NCBI GenBank assembly: GCA_021405325.1 | Contig: QWII01000046.1 | Coordinates: 216,056-280,055 of the forward strand | DNA length: 64,000 bases | Source of the DNA: Caldilinea sp. CFX5 | GTDB taxonomy: Bacteria > Chloroflexota > Anaerolineae > Caldilineales > Caldilineaceae | Direction: 5' to 3' | Shown: positions 52,899 through 62,579 of the stretch, piece by piece | How positions within the stretch are numbered: position 1 is the first letter of the stretch | How the letters are laid out: each line of letters begins with the position of its first letter | Notes under the pieces: generated by a model | What the model saw: only the letters and a program-made list of their open reading frames with translations | Told to the model about the DNA's origin: nothing | Database searches by the model: none | Translations under genes and position numbers: made by a program

Positions 52899-55034
52899 GG
52901 CTGCTGCAACCTGCACCGCGTGTGTCCCGACGCGACCTTCCTCACAGAGCAGGGCAATGCCACCGCTACGCAATCCTGGTTCATCATCGGTCAGATCGAA
53001 AAGCGGCGCGCCATTAATCGCTCCTTGCAGCCGATTGCCATTGACCGTTAGACTCAACTCATACCCCGTGCCAAAGGTCCACTCAAAAGCGCTTTCGGCC
53101 AGGATGGTTTGATCGTGCAGCACCTTGACCAGTTGGGCAACGGGTTTGCCAGCGCGGCGGGTCAACAGCAGGGCATAGTAACGGCGCAACCCTTGGACGC
53201 GCACGGCCACCCCGGTTGCGGTGACGAGGTGGGGCGTCAGTGTGCTGGTGACACGGTAATTGTGCCAGTCACGGGTGCCGGTCATCAAGAGGCCACGCCC
53301 ACTGTTCTGGCAGAGGCGATAGGGTTCGGCCCAGCGGAAATCGAATTGATCAATGCCGTTGACCCAGGCGCGCCGCCACATCTGCCCGCCATTTTCGGGG
53401 TCGGTGAAGGTGCAATGGGGTTCGCCGCTCCAGGTGAGGTAATCGAGATAGAGCGTGCCGTCGGCGCGTTGATCACTGCGGGTTTCCAGCCCGATTTCGG
53501 CAATCGGTTGACCGCCGGTGTCAGGAATCAACCATTCAATCGTCTGTTCGTTGCCGGCAGCCAGGACAATTTGCGGGCCATAGAGGCGCGTCAGTTGATC
53601 TTTGGCCCCATAAACGCGCAGGTAAAGCTGGACAGTGACCCGTTGCTGATTGGCCGCATCGGCGCTGAGACGGGTGCGCACGGTCTGCCCCGGATAGAGC
53701 GTCGGCGCGGCGTGCAGTTCGTAGCCCTTCATGTTGACCGCTTCCGGTGGCGTAAAGGTGGCCGTGGCAACGCGGCTATAGCGCCCGGACGCCAGTTGTT
53801 GATAACGGATCGCCAGGCTTCGGTCACCACTCACACTGTGACCAGCAACATTTTCGACAAGCGTCGTCGCACTGTCATGGCCCTGCTCGGCCATAAAGCC
53901 CTGCACCGCGCCGGGCAGGTCAAAATGGTAACGCGCGCCTTGTTTGGGGGCGACGGGCGCTTCCCCGGCCAGTGACCGCCCCAGGTTGGTCACCCACTGC
54001 GCCACTTGTACGGCGTCGCTGATTGCCCGGCCGCCTTCAGCGGTGGGCAAGTAGAGGCGATCTGCCACCGGGCCGCGCCAATCGGGGCCGGCGTTGATGC
54101 CAGCCAGCCCATTCTTGATGCCCAGTAGACAGCCGACATTGCCCGAATTGCAGTCGGTGTCCCAGCCGGCGGTGTTGGCGATCATGAGCGACTTCTGGAA
54201 GTCATTATCGCCATGCAGCAACGCCATGATGATGACGCCGTGGTTGGGCACCATGTGGCAGTTGCCGCCGTACTTGTCATAGCCGTAATACTTTTCCAGT
54301 TGTTCGCGGCTGTTGCGCCAGTTGTCGCCAAACTCTTCGCGCCATTCGCGCACGTCGTTGATCATCCGGTAGATAACGCTCTCCTTGGGGATAAAGCTGG
54401 TGCCGATGTCGAGCAGCTTGTTGAAATCCTGTTCAACAAAGGCGGCGGCTTCCATCGCGGCGATCACCTGAGCGCCATAGATCGCCTCACCGTCGTGGCT
54501 GACCGAGGCCGCCCGTTTGGCAAGGTCAGCCGCCTGCGCCGGGTCGCCAGGCGAGACCAAGGCCCAGCCGTCAATAAAAATCTGCGACCCGATCTGCTCG
54601 GCTACAACCTGCCCATTCAACCCTATCGACCCGCTGGTTGGCGCTGCGATGCCATTCTTCAATCGCAGATAAGCCGTATGTTCGGTCGAGTTGCCCATGC
54701 CGCCCCACCAGAGAATCGTGCGCCGCTCGATAATATAGTTGAGCCAGCTTTGCCCAATTTGCGCCGGGGTGAGATCGCGGGAGAGGCCATAATCTTCCAG
54801 GGCGCGCAAAAAGGTGAAGGTGCCGCTAATGTCGTCATCGGTGACGATCAAGATGTTGTCACGCAGCCCTTTGTCGCGGCGCTCATGTTGGTAATACCAG
54901 ATTTCGCCCAGGTCGGCCATGATGCGGTCATACCACCACCCCTCAAAAGGGCGACCGAGATAGACGCCAATAATTTTGCCCAGCACGCCGGCATAGACGC
55001 GCTCAAAATAATCTGATGGCAATTGTGTGGACAC
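52896..55034 (-). CDS. ADP-ribosylglycohydrolase-family protein with C-terminal beta domains
   Basis: A 712-residue protein. Residues 1-340 are an ADP-ribosylglycohydrolase-like domain: LIVTDDDISGTF (metal-binding acidic cluster), SVSHDGEAIYGA, and NTAGWDTDCNSGNVGCLLG (second metal motif). Residues about 370-712 are two beta-sandwich domains resembling carbohydrate-binding modules (YLRVYGAKDQLTRLYGPQIVLAAG; LLMTGTRDWHNYRVTSTL). These proteins occur beside sugar ABC transporters, as here, suggesting glycoside rather than ADP-ribose cleavage. It starts at GTG 55034 with GAGAGG upstream and ends the operon of the two permeases. Confidence 0.88.
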   Translation of the reverse strand: MSTQLPSDYFERVYAGVLGKIIGVYLGRPFEGWWYDRIMADLGEIWYYQHERRDKGLRDNILIVTDDDISGTFTFLRALEDYGLSRDLTPAQIGQSWLNYIIERRTILWWGGMGNSTEHTAYLRLKNGIAAPTSGSIGLNGQVVAEQIGSQIFIDGWALVSPGDPAQAADLAKRAASVSHDGEAIYGAQVIAAMEAAAFVEQDFNKLLDIGTSFIPKESVIYRMINDVREWREEFGDNWRNSREQLEKYYGYDKYGGNCHMVPNHGVIIMALLHGDNDFQKSLMIANTAGWDTDCNSGNVGCLLGIKNGLAGINAGPDWRGPVADRLYLPTAEGGRAISDAVQVAQWVTNLGRSLAGEAPVAPKQGARYHFDLPGAVQGFMAEQGHDSATTLVENVAGHSVSGDRSLAIRYQQLASGRYSRVATATFTPPEAVNMKGYELHAAPTLYPGQTVRTRLSADAANQQRVTVQLYLRVYGAKDQLTRLYGPQIVLAAGNEQTIEWLIPDTGGQPIAEIGLETRSDQRADGTLYLDYLTWSGEPHCTFTDPENGGQMWRRAWVNGIDQFDFRWAEPYRLCQNSGRGLLMTGTRDWHNYRVTSTLTPHLVTATGVAVRVQGLRRYYALLLTRRAGKPVAQLVKVLHDQTILAESAFEWTFGTGYELSLTVNGNRLQGAINGAPLFDLTDDEPGLRSGGIALLCEEGRVGTHAVQVAAA

Positions 55035-55074
55035 AGATACCTCTCATGTGTAAATTAGTAAAAGAACTCTGTTG

Positions 55075-55143
55075 CGTGATTCGTGCTGCGTGATTCGTCG
55101 CCTGAGCCTGTCGAAGGCGACGAATCACGCAGCACGAATCACG
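55075..55143. repeat. Perfect 29-bp inverted repeat with loop GAGCCTGTCGA
   Basis: Arms 55075-55103 and 55115-55143 are perfectly complementary around an 11-nt loop whose reverse complement is TCGACAGGCTC, identical to the loop at 62600-62610. The stem is mainly GTGATTCGTGCTGCGTGA, the word also seen at 35173. It lies between the permease stop and the ADP-ribosylglycohydrolase-like start. Confidence 0.92.
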
Positions 55144-55146
55144 TAG

Positions 55147-55980
55147 TTATGCCTTTAACCCACCTTGCGTCAACCCATCGATGAAGCGGCGCTGTAGCCC
55201 TAAAAAGAGCAGCAGAATCGGCGCGATCATGATCACGGCGGCGGCGCTGGTCAGTGACCAATCGCGGCTGAAGCGGGAGGTGAAGTTATAGTAGCTGGTG
55301 GTGACAGGGAAGAGATCGGGGTCGCTGACAAAGATGAGCGCGATCTGAAACTCGCTCCAGACGCCCAAGCCTACGATCAGCCCCACGGTCAAAAAGCCCG
55401 GCCAGGTGAGCGGCAGGAGGACGCGGGTAAAAACCTGCCAGGTGTTAGCGCCATCGACCCGCGCCGCGTCATCAAAATCGCGCGGCACCTGCACCATAAA
55501 CGAGCGCAGGAGGAAGATGGCAAAGGGGGAGTTAAAGGCGGTGTAGAGCAGAATCAGCCCGAACAGATTGTTGATCAACCCCAACATGCGCCAGAGCGAA
55601 AAGAGCGGCACCAAAAAGAGCCAGATCGGCAAGGTCGAGCCGACCAACATGTAAAACATAAAGATATTATGCCCCGGCGGATTTAGCCGCGACAGACTAT
55701 AGGCGGCCATGCCGGCAAAGATCAACTCCGCCACGACGGTAGCGACCACAAGGATCACACTATTGGTCACGGTATTGGCAAAGTTGCCCACGCGCCAGGC
55801 TTCGCTAAAATTTTCCAGGTGGATTTCACTGGGCGGCCCCAAGGGGTTCGCTGCGATTTCTGACCGTTCCTTAACGGAGTTAAAACCCAAGATCAGCAAC
55901 GGCCCCAGCGCAAAGGTGGCCAGGAGGATCAAGATGAGATAGTTGGGCAATAAATTGGCGCCGCGTTTTTGATTCAACAT
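55147..55980 (-). CDS. CUT1 sugar ABC transporter permease, MalG type
   Basis: A 277-residue membrane protein with about six helices (LILILLATFALGPLLILGF at the N-terminus; VILVVATVVAELIFAGMAAY; MFYMLVGSTLPIWLFLVPL). The EAA-like coupling motif is DDAARVDGANTWQVFTRVLLPLTWPG. It follows the MalF-type permease with a 3-nt gap. With the binding protein and the partner permease it imports an oligosaccharide or sugar derivative. The ATPase subunit is not in the operon, which is common when a shared MsmK-like ATPase serves several CUT1 systems. Confidence 0.93.
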   Translation of the reverse strand: MLNQKRGANLLPNYLILILLATFALGPLLILGFNSVKERSEIAANPLGPPSEIHLENFSEAWRVGNFANTVTNSVILVVATVVAELIFAGMAAYSLSRLNPPGHNIFMFYMLVGSTLPIWLFLVPLFSLWRMLGLINNLFGLILLYTAFNSPFAIFLLRSFMVQVPRDFDDAARVDGANTWQVFTRVLLPLTWPGFLTVGLIVGLGVWSEFQIALIFVSDPDLFPVTTSYYNFTSRFSRDWSLTSAAAVIMIAPILLLFLGLQRRFIDGLTQGGLKA

Positions 55981-55983
55981 GGC

Positions 55984-56925
55984 TTAAATCTCCCATCCCC
56001 TGCGGCGCAGGAAGAGAAAGACGCTGATAATGACGCCGGCAAAGAGGCTCATCGACAGCCCGATGGCCGACGCATAGCCCGCCTCAAAGCGGTTAAACGC
56101 CTGTTTGTAGAGATAGGTCGCCATCACCTCGGAAGCGCCGGCGGGGCCGCCTTGGGTCAACAGCCAGACATAGTCGAAGACCAGAAACGACCAGATGCCG
56201 ACCATAAGCAGCATAAAAGCGATGGTGGGCAAGATGCCGGGGATGGTCACATACCAGAACTCCTGGCGGCGATTGGCGCCGTCAATTTTGGCGGCGTCGT
56301 ACAGTTCCGGCCCGATATTTTGCATGGCCGCCAGAAAGAGCACCATGAGAAAGCCCCAGAAATGCCAGTTGTCGATAAAGGCAATGGTCAACAGCGCCGT
56401 CTCTGTCTCGCCTAAAAAGGCGCGATCAAAGCCGGGGATGCCCCAAGCAGCAAGTTGGGCGCCAACACCCATGCGGGGACTCAAGAGGTTACGCCAGATG
56501 CTGACAATGATCACACTGGGCAGAATGTAGGGCATAAACATAATGGCCCGGAAGAGCATACTCCCCCGTTTGATCTGCGCCAGCAGTGCAGCGGCCACCA
56601 GCGCCATGCCAAAGGGGACGGTCAAAAAGAAGAGCAGCCAGGAGACATTATTCAGGAGCGCTGCGCGGTAGTTGCGATCCTCAAAGAGCAGTTCCTGAAA
56701 ATTCTTCAGCCCCACAAACTCCGCCGCGCCGATGCCGGACCAATCAGTTAACGAATAGTAAAAAGCCGCCAACGAGGGGCCAATGACGACGACGAGATGG
56801 AGCAGCAGAATGGGCGCAATAAAAAGCCAGGGCGCAATATACTTCTGCCATACCTTGCGTGTTTGCGGCTGCGACTGGGCGGCCACGCGACCCGGCAACC
56901 GGGTAACCTCTTGAGCTTGAGCCAT
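55984..56925 (-). CDS. CUT1 sugar ABC transporter permease, MalF type
   Basis: A 313-residue permease. First helix APWLFIAPILLLHLVVVIGPSLAAFYYSLTDW, then VSWLLFFLTVPFGMALVAAALLA. The EAA motif is YDAAKIDGANRRQEFWYVTIPGI, and the last helices end in ISVFLFLRRRGWEI. ATG 56925 has AAGGA 7 nt upstream and is preferred over the longer frame to 56964. It lies between the binding-protein and MalG-type genes. Confidence 0.93.
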   Translation of the reverse strand: MAQAQEVTRLPGRVAAQSQPQTRKVWQKYIAPWLFIAPILLLHLVVVIGPSLAAFYYSLTDWSGIGAAEFVGLKNFQELLFEDRNYRAALLNNVSWLLFFLTVPFGMALVAAALLAQIKRGSMLFRAIMFMPYILPSVIIVSIWRNLLSPRMGVGAQLAAWGIPGFDRAFLGETETALLTIAFIDNWHFWGFLMVLFLAAMQNIGPELYDAAKIDGANRRQEFWYVTIPGILPTIAFMLLMVGIWSFLVFDYVWLLTQGGPAGASEVMATYLYKQAFNRFEAGYASAIGLSMSLFAGVIISVFLFLRRRGWEI

Positions 56926-56958
56926 AGTGCTTCCTTTTTGTCTTGCCTTCCCGGTAGA

Positions 56959-57033
56959 TGACAAGGTGACAGGGTGACAAGGTGGCCGGGTGATAGCAAG
57001 AATTCTTCACCTTGTCACCCTGTCACCCTGTCA
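56959..57033. repeat. 26-bp inverted repeat of GTGACA words
   Basis: Arms 56959-56984 and 57008-57033 are complementary with one mismatch around a 23-nt loop. The arm repeats GTGACA(A/G)GG. It lies between the binding-protein stop and the MalF-type start, where it could reduce permease expression relative to the binding protein. Confidence 0.88.
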
Positions 57034-57071
57034 CCCCTTCAATACGAAACCAGTAACAGTTTCGCCAGGCT

Positions 57072-58430
57072 TTAGCGTTCCGGCAACGGCGGGATGGCGC
57101 CTTCGGCCAACTCTTCCTCGAAGAGCGTTTGTAGCCCGGCCAGATATTCGGCAGCGGTCATCTCTCCGGCCCACACTTTTTCCACTTCTTCATAGATGTA
57201 GGCGTCGCTCTTGGGCGGCCAGAAGGTCCAGGTGGTGTAGCCGTAATTGCCTTCGGCGTTGGCTTCAGAGAGCGCTGTCAAGATAGCGGCGATGCGAGGA
57301 TCAATTGAGTCCAGTGCGTTAGCTTCCAACTTCACTGGCGCCGGTGCCCGACCACACTTCTGAATCAACGCGGCCTGGGTTTGGGGTTGGTAGAGATAGG
57401 TCAGAAACTCAGCGGCGGCCTCTGGGTTAGCGGCATTTTTGTTGATCGACCAGGTGTTGCCGATACCGATATCAAAGATGGCTTCTCCACTTGTCGAGGG
57501 CATAGGCACCCAATCCCACTCATTACCACCATTCTCGGCAACGAAATGGACATCGATCAGTTGCTGGGCGCGCCAGGTGCCTTCAATGTTCATCGCCGCT
57601 TCCCCTTTGCCAAAAGTGGTCATCGCTTCGTCAAAGGTGGTGGTGTAATAGAGTTCCAGGCCACCCATAAAGTAGCCCTTTTGCTGGTAATCGTTGAGAA
57701 CTTCCATCGCCAGCACAAAGTCTGGATCATCCCAGCGCAACTTGCCGCTTAACGCTTGATAGACCTTGTCCGGGCCGGCGACATGGTTGAGAAATTCACC
57801 GACAAACCACTCATTGGCGGCGCGCCATTCGGAGTTGCTATGGGCAAAGGGAATGATACCGGCGGCTTGAATCTTCTCGGCCAGGGCGGTCATTTCCTCA
57901 ACGGTGGTGGGGGGCGTCCAGCCATTGGCTTCAAAGAGCGTCTTGTTGTAATAAAGCACCAGCGTTTCCAACTCATCAGGTAGGCTGTAGAGCTTGCCAT
58001 CCACCTTGCCCAGGCTTAAGGCCCACGGCGCAATGTTTTCATCCCAGCCCAACGAATCGACAAAATCATCCAGCGGGAGCAATTGCCCGGCGGCGGCCAA
58101 TTCGTAGACAAAGGATGGGCCAGGCGTACCGACAATGTCGGGGCCGGCGCCACCGGCCAACGCTGTGCGCGTGGCATTCCACGTATCGGGATTGGCGACG
58201 GCGTTGACAAAGACTGTTTGGCTCTGGGCATTAAAGGTGTCGATGGCTGTCTCGACCATACAGTTGGCGCCCTCGCCACCATCGGGCGGATTGAACCAGA
58301 ACTCGACCGTTGCTTTCTCGGCCGTTGCAGCCGCGCCTTCTTCGGCGGCGCCTTGTTGCACCGGCGCACAACTGGCCGCCAACAGGCTCAGTAGCACCAG
58401 CAAAATCAACCATGACTTGCTTTGTTTCAT
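57072..58430 (-). CDS. CUT1 sugar-binding lipoprotein (extracellular solute-binding protein family 1)
   Basis: A 452-residue lipoprotein. Signal SWLILLVLLSLLAASC with lipobox LAASC, then a Ala/Glu-rich linker. The mature protein has the family-1 pattern: VEFWFNPPDGGEG, TALAGGAGPDIVGTPGPSF, LYSLPDELETLVLYYNKTLFEANGWTPPTTVEEM, FGKGEAAMNIEGTWRAQ and a C-terminal aromatic run YGYTTWTFWPPKSDAY. It captures a sugar for the two permeases downstream. It is the first gene of the operon (SBP, MalF, MalG, ADP-ribosylglycohydrolase-like). ATG 58430 follows GGAGG. Confidence 0.94.
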   Translation of the reverse strand: MKQSKSWLILLVLLSLLAASCAPVQQGAAEEGAAATAEKATVEFWFNPPDGGEGANCMVETAIDTFNAQSQTVFVNAVANPDTWNATRTALAGGAGPDIVGTPGPSFVYELAAAGQLLPLDDFVDSLGWDENIAPWALSLGKVDGKLYSLPDELETLVLYYNKTLFEANGWTPPTTVEEMTALAEKIQAAGIIPFAHSNSEWRAANEWFVGEFLNHVAGPDKVYQALSGKLRWDDPDFVLAMEVLNDYQQKGYFMGGLELYYTTTFDEAMTTFGKGEAAMNIEGTWRAQQLIDVHFVAENGGNEWDWVPMPSTSGEAIFDIGIGNTWSINKNAANPEAAAEFLTYLYQPQTQAALIQKCGRAPAPVKLEANALDSIDPRIAAILTALSEANAEGNYGYTTWTFWPPKSDAYIYEEVEKVWAGEMTAAEYLAGLQTLFEEELAEGAIPPLPER

Positions 58431-58462
58431 CAGGTTCCTCCTTGAAAAAATTGAGAGTTGGG

Positions 58463-58572
58463 ATTCAGGTTCGCAGAGATCGCGGAGGACGCATAGAGAT
58501 GTACAGAGCGCTTTATAAAGATTTTTCTCTGAGAATCTCTGTGTCTTCTCTGTGATCGCTGTGAACCTGAAT
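58463..58572. repeat. Long imperfect hairpin upstream of the sugar-binding gene
   Basis: The ends ATTCAGGTTC and GAACCTGAAT pair perfectly and further complementary blocks (CAG, GATC, AGAGAT/ATCTCT, AGAG/CTCT) alternate with mismatches. It separates the LacI remnant from the sugar-binding protein gene and may also hold the operon's leader. Confidence 0.65.
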
Positions 58573-58605
58573 TGTTACAAATGGATGCTCGTCTGCGAAC
58601 AGACG

Positions 58606-58788
58606 TCAGGCTGATTCACGAATGATCAGTTGGAAAGGCATTTCGACATTGCGCCCGGTGGGTGGCGCCTTCCCCTCCAACCGTTCTAACAATAATTCGG
58701 CAGCCCGCACCCCCAGTTGGCGTTGAAAGTGGCTCACCGTCGTCAGCGCCGGGGTGACAATCTGGGCAGTGGGAATATCAACTACCAT
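58606..58788 (-). pseudogene. LacI-family regulator remnant (C-terminal 60 codons)
   Basis: The frame from ATG 58788 reads MVVDIPTAQIVTPALTTVSH, then QRQLGVRAAELLLERLEGKA and the ending FQLIIRESA. This is the recognisable C-terminal end of a LacI/PurR regulator, where PALTTVSxxxxxLGxxAAELLLERL is a family signature. The DNA-binding domain and most of the ligand-binding domain, some 280 residues, are absent. Its start overlaps the end of the GH32-like gene by 11 nt, so a deletion probably joined them. The position before the sugar transporter genes is where a LacI regulator of that operon would be expected. Confidence 0.8.
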
Positions 58789-60385
58789 GGTAAATATCCT
58801 GCATCTGCCAGGCGTCCAGCGCTTTGAGTTCAGCCGCTTGCCCCTGGGCGCGCAACGAAATGCCCAGGCTATCAGCCCGTCCCGGATAGACCCGGGCCGC
58901 CACACACTGCTTGCCATTCACGAAAACTTCCACGACACTGCGATCAATAAAGATGCGCAGATGCAGCAACTCATCCGCTGCCAGATCGATCGGCGCCGTC
59001 TCCGGGGCGCGGGAAAGCACATCCGGCAGGCTGGAAGAGTAGGCGGTATCCAGGCTAATCACACTTTCGTGGCGAATCGGTCGGTTCTTTAATTGAGCCG
59101 AGTTGGCATTCAACGCCGTGGCATTAGGCACACGGAAGCGATAGCGGAAGCCGCGCTGTTTGAAAAAGGCAATGCGGGTGAATTCCTCTTTTTGCGGTGA
59201 ACGCAAGACATTGACTTCCACCATCGGCGCGTTTTTCGGATCCAGCACCAACGCCACTTCCATGGCATTGCCTTGGATCGTCTCCAGCACCACTTCCTGG
59301 TTGGCCGGCAAGGTCATACCCGCGATCTGCTGGTGGTTGTAACGCAGCGATGCAAGATCCCCGGTCGGCTCCATGCGCAACTCATCATTTTCCGTCAGGC
59401 TCAAGCGGCGCGGCAAAGACATGATCTGATTCCAGCCGGCGGTTGGTTTGGCGGCGTTCATGTTAAAGATGACAGTGACGCTGCCGTCAGCATTGGGGGC
59501 TGCCGAGGGTGCGTGGACGCCAGCCGGGGTTGATGGGCCAAAGTTGAAAAGTCCGCCGTCTGTCACCACAAATTTATCGCGCGCCTGGTCATAATCGCCC
59601 AACAGATATTGACCGCCGCTCATGTGGCTGAAAAAGAGCAGAATATGTTTGTGACCGATGGGCCAGAAGTAGGGGCAAGCGCCGTCATCACCGACGAGCG
59701 TATAATGGTCATCTTCGACAAACTCGTGGAGATATTCCCAGGTTGCCAGGTCTGCCGAGCGAAAGAGGAAGTTGGCGCGGATCTGTTTGCCCGCCGGGCC
59801 ATGGGGCAGCGTCCCGCCGGAAAGCGCATAGTAGACGCCCGCTTTTTTCCAGATACAGGGGTCAAAGACAGTGTAGGGGAGCGGCGGATCGTTGGGGCCG
59901 GCAAAAGGAATGACGGCGTTGCCGGTCACCTTTTCCCAGTTGAGCAGCAGCGGGTCATGGGCAACGGCCACCATGTTGCCGACTTTAGTGCCGTGATAGA
60001 TGGCAATGACGCGATCATCTTCCACCAACGTTGTGCCGGAGAAGCAGCACTCTTCCGGGTTGGGGTAGATGGCGTAAGGCAGATCGCGCCAGTGGATCAG
60101 GTCATCACTGACCGCATGGCCCCAGTGTTGCCGCGGATCTTCGGGCGGATAGGCCTGGTAGAAGAGATGCCAGCGGCCTTGCCAGAAACAGAGGCCGTTG
60201 GGATCGTTGAGCGTATTTTCCGGGTTCACATAGTGGTAGATGGGGCGATGGGGGTCATCCACATAGCGTTGACGATAAGCGATCAACCGCTGCATAAGGG
60301 GATTGGTTGCCAGCGCGGCTTCTTGCGCTTCCAATGTTTCTGGAAAGCGATAGAAAGGGACGCGTGAGGTATAATCAGTTGTCAT
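58778..60385 (-). CDS. GH32-like (fructosidase-fold) protein with altered catalytic residues
   Basis: A 535-residue protein of the GH32 fold: a five-bladed propeller N-terminal domain and a C-terminal beta-sandwich (LLHLRIFIDRSVVEVFVNGKQCVAARVYP). The nucleophile motif NDPNG is present (D61). The RDP motif appears as VFDPCIW, so the Arg is changed. Where GH32 enzymes have ECP for the acid/base Glu, this has DDGACPYFWPIG. No signal peptide is seen. I choose ATG 60385; the frame to 60559 lacks homology. It lies between peptide-transport genes and the LacI remnant of a sugar operon. It may be an inactive or altered-specificity relative. Confidence 0.82.
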   Translation of the reverse strand: MTTDYTSRVPFYRFPETLEAQEAALATNPLMQRLIAYRQRYVDDPHRPIYHYVNPENTLNDPNGLCFWQGRWHLFYQAYPPEDPRQHWGHAVSDDLIHWRDLPYAIYPNPEECCFSGTTLVEDDRVIAIYHGTKVGNMVAVAHDPLLLNWEKVTGNAVIPFAGPNDPPLPYTVFDPCIWKKAGVYYALSGGTLPHGPAGKQIRANFLFRSADLATWEYLHEFVEDDHYTLVGDDGACPYFWPIGHKHILLFFSHMSGGQYLLGDYDQARDKFVVTDGGLFNFGPSTPAGVHAPSAAPNADGSVTVIFNMNAAKPTAGWNQIMSLPRRLSLTENDELRMEPTGDLASLRYNHQQIAGMTLPANQEVVLETIQGNAMEVALVLDPKNAPMVEVNVLRSPQKEEFTRIAFFKQRGFRYRFRVPNATALNANSAQLKNRPIRHESVISLDTAYSSSLPDVLSRAPETAPIDLAADELLHLRIFIDRSVVEVFVNGKQCVAARVYPGRADSLGISLRAQGQAAELKALDAWQMQDIYHGS

Positions 60386-60438
60386 TGGGTTTCTCGTTTC
60401 CTGATCTGCAGAATTTGCGGTGGCATAAGTTGAGCAGG

Positions 60439-62565
60439 CTACCGGCCGATCCCCGCCAAGGTTAGCTCCGCCGCCCGATGACAGGCGACAAAATGCGCGG
60501 GGGCAATCTCTTGTAACATAGGTTCTTCCTTGCGACAGCGTGCCTCGGCATAGCGGCAACGGGTCTGAAAGACGCAGCCCGGCGGCAGCTTGCTGGGATC
60601 GGGGGGCGAGCCTTCCAACATAATGCGGCTGCGGCGATTGTATTCGGTCAGGCGCGGCACAGCAGAGTGGAGGGCTTCGGTGTAGGGGTGGGCCGGCCGG
60701 CGCAACAACAGATCGCGCGGGGCGTATTCGACCAGCTTACCCACATACATGACAGCAATCCGATCTGCCATGTAGCGGATCACGGCCATATCATGGGAGA
60801 TAAAGAGATAGGAGAGGCCCAACGCGGCCTGTAGATCGCGCATCAAGTTGAGAATTTGGGCCTGTACCGATACGTCCAGGGCAAAGACCGGCTCGTCGGC
60901 AACAATAAACTTGGGATCTATCGCCAGCGCGCGGGCAATCCCGATGCGCTGGCGCTGACCGCCGCTAAAGCTGTGCGGGTAGCGGCGCAGATGTTCAGGA
61001 CGCAGCCCCACCTGTAGCAGCAGCTTTTCCGCTTTTTCTTCACGCGTTTTGGGGGTGCCGATTTCGTTGCAGACCAGCGGCTCGATCACATTTTGCAGGA
61101 CGTTCATCCGTTCGTTTAACGAGGCAAAGGGATCCTGGAAGATCATCTGCATGTTGGCGCGCACTGGTCGCATCTCATGGTGTTGAAGCTGTAAGACGGA
61201 AAGTTCACGCCCGGCATGGTGCAGGATCACCTCGCCGCCGGTCGGTTCATAGAGCCGCAGCATGGAACGCCCCAACGTTGACTTGCCGCACCCACTCTCG
61301 CCGACCAGCCCCACCGTCTCTCCTTCATGAATGGTCAGGCTCACCCCATTGACTGCCTTGACATAACCAACCGTCCGCCGCAGGAGACCAGTTTGGATGG
61401 GGAAGAACTGCTGCAAATTGCGCACCTCAACCAGCGGTTTAGTCTTGGTTTGGACGCTATTTTCCGCAAATTGCACCCACGGTTGCGTCGCACCCGCTGT
61501 GTCCGGCGCTGTGGCTTGGGCAGGGTTTGCAACAACAAGGATGGGGGCCGGCGCCCGCTGGCGCTGACCTTCGGCATAGAGATAGCAGCGCACAAAATGG
61601 CCCGGCTCCACCTCCAGATCCGGCACTGCACGGGGGGCGTCACAGACCCCCGGCATGACATGGGTGCAGCGGGAGGCAAAGACACAGCCCGGCGGCAGAT
61701 CGCGCGGGCTGGGGACAACGCCGGGGATCGGTTCGAGCTTGGCCAGCGGCCCATCGACCGTGGGGATCGATTGCCACAAGCCCTGGGTGTAGGGGTGTAG
61801 CGGGTTGGCGGTGATGGCTTCTTTGCTGCCAAATTCGACCCGCTTGCCCAAGTACATCACCGCAATCTCATCGGCCACCGCCGAGACGACCGCCAGATTG
61901 TGGGAGATCAGCAGGATCGCCATGCCGGTTTGCATTTGAATCGTGTCCAGCAGATCCAGAATCTGGGCTTCGATGGTCACATCCAACGAGGTCGTCGGTT
62001 CATCGGCAATGAGCAGCATGGGCGAACAACTGAGCGCCATGGCGATCATGGCGCGTTGGCGCATCCCGCCGCTGAATTCGTGGGGGTAGGCGTCAATGCG
62101 CTGTTCCGGGTTGGGAATGCCTACCTGACGTAGGAGTTCCACCGCCTGTTCGCGCGCTTCGGCTTCGGTCATGGCTTTACGATGGATGAGAATGGTTTCC
62201 ATGATCTGGTTGCCGATGGTATGCAGCGGCCCAAAGGAGGTCATCGGCTCCTGAAAGATCATGCCGATGTCGTTGCCCCGAATACTGCGCAGGGTCTCGG
62301 CGTTGAGCGGTAGTTGGGCCAGATCGATGGTTTCGTGGTCACGATGCAAGAGGATTTCGCCCCCCACAATCCGACCAGGCGGTGACGGCACCAGGCGCAG
62401 AATCGAATGCGCCGTCACCGACTTGCCGCAGCCGCTTTCGCCAATCACGCCCAGCGTTTGACCACGTTTGAGCGTCAAGGTAACGCCATCCACCGCACGG
62501 ATCGTCCCCGTGTCAAGCGCAAAATAGGTTTTGAGATCTTTGATCTCCAGCACAGCTTCTGACAT
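60439..62565 (-). CDS. Fused DppD-DppF-type oligopeptide ABC transporter ATPase
   Basis: A 708-residue protein joining two complete ABC ATPases that are usually separate. Half 1: Walker A GESGCGKS, signature EFSGGMRQR, Walker [13 protein letters not shown], then an oligopeptide C-terminal motif ([11 protein letters not shown]). A linker rich in Ala/Thr at about 340-385 leads to half 2: [29 protein letters not shown] (D-loop Phe in place of the usual Ser), and [11 protein letters not shown]. It powers peptide uptake with the DppC-like permease encoded upstream. ATG 62565 lacks a clear ribosome binding site; the frame opens at 62625 within the hairpin. Confidence 0.92.
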   Translation of the reverse strand: MSEAVLEIKDLKTYFALDTGTIRAVDGVTLTLKRGQTLGVIGESGCGKSVTAHSILRLVPSPPGRIVGGEILLHRDHETIDLAQLPLNAETLRSIRGNDIGMIFQEPMTSFGPLHTIGNQIMETILIHRKAMTEAEAREQAVELLRQVGIPNPEQRIDAYPHEFSGGMRQRAMIAMALSCSPMLLIADEPTTSLDVTIEAQILDLLDTIQMQTGMAILLISHNLAVVSAVADEIAVMYLGKRVEFGSKEAITANPLHPYTQGLWQSIPTVDGPLAKLEPIPGVVPSPRDLPPGCVFASRCTHVMPGVCDAPRAVPDLEVEPGHFVRCYLYAEGQRQRAPAPILVVANPAQATAPDTAGATQPWVQFAENSVQTKTKPLVEVRNLQQFFPIQTGLLRRTVGYVKAVNGVSLTIHEGETVGLVGESGCGKSTLGRSMLRLYEPTGGEVILHHAGRELSVLQLQHHEMRPVRANMQMIFQDPFASLNERMNVLQNVIEPLVCNEIGTPKTREEKAEKLLLQVGLRPEHLRRYPHSFSGGQRQRIGIARALAIDPKFIVADEPVFALDVSVQAQILNLMRDLQAALGLSYLFISHDMAVIRYMADRIAVMYVGKLVEYAPRDLLLRRPAHPYTEALHSAVPRLTEYNRRSRIMLEGSPPDPSKLPPGCVFQTRCRYAEARCRKEEPMLQEIAPAHFVACHRAAELTLAGIGR

Positions 62566-62579
62566 AGTTTTTGTTTGTT

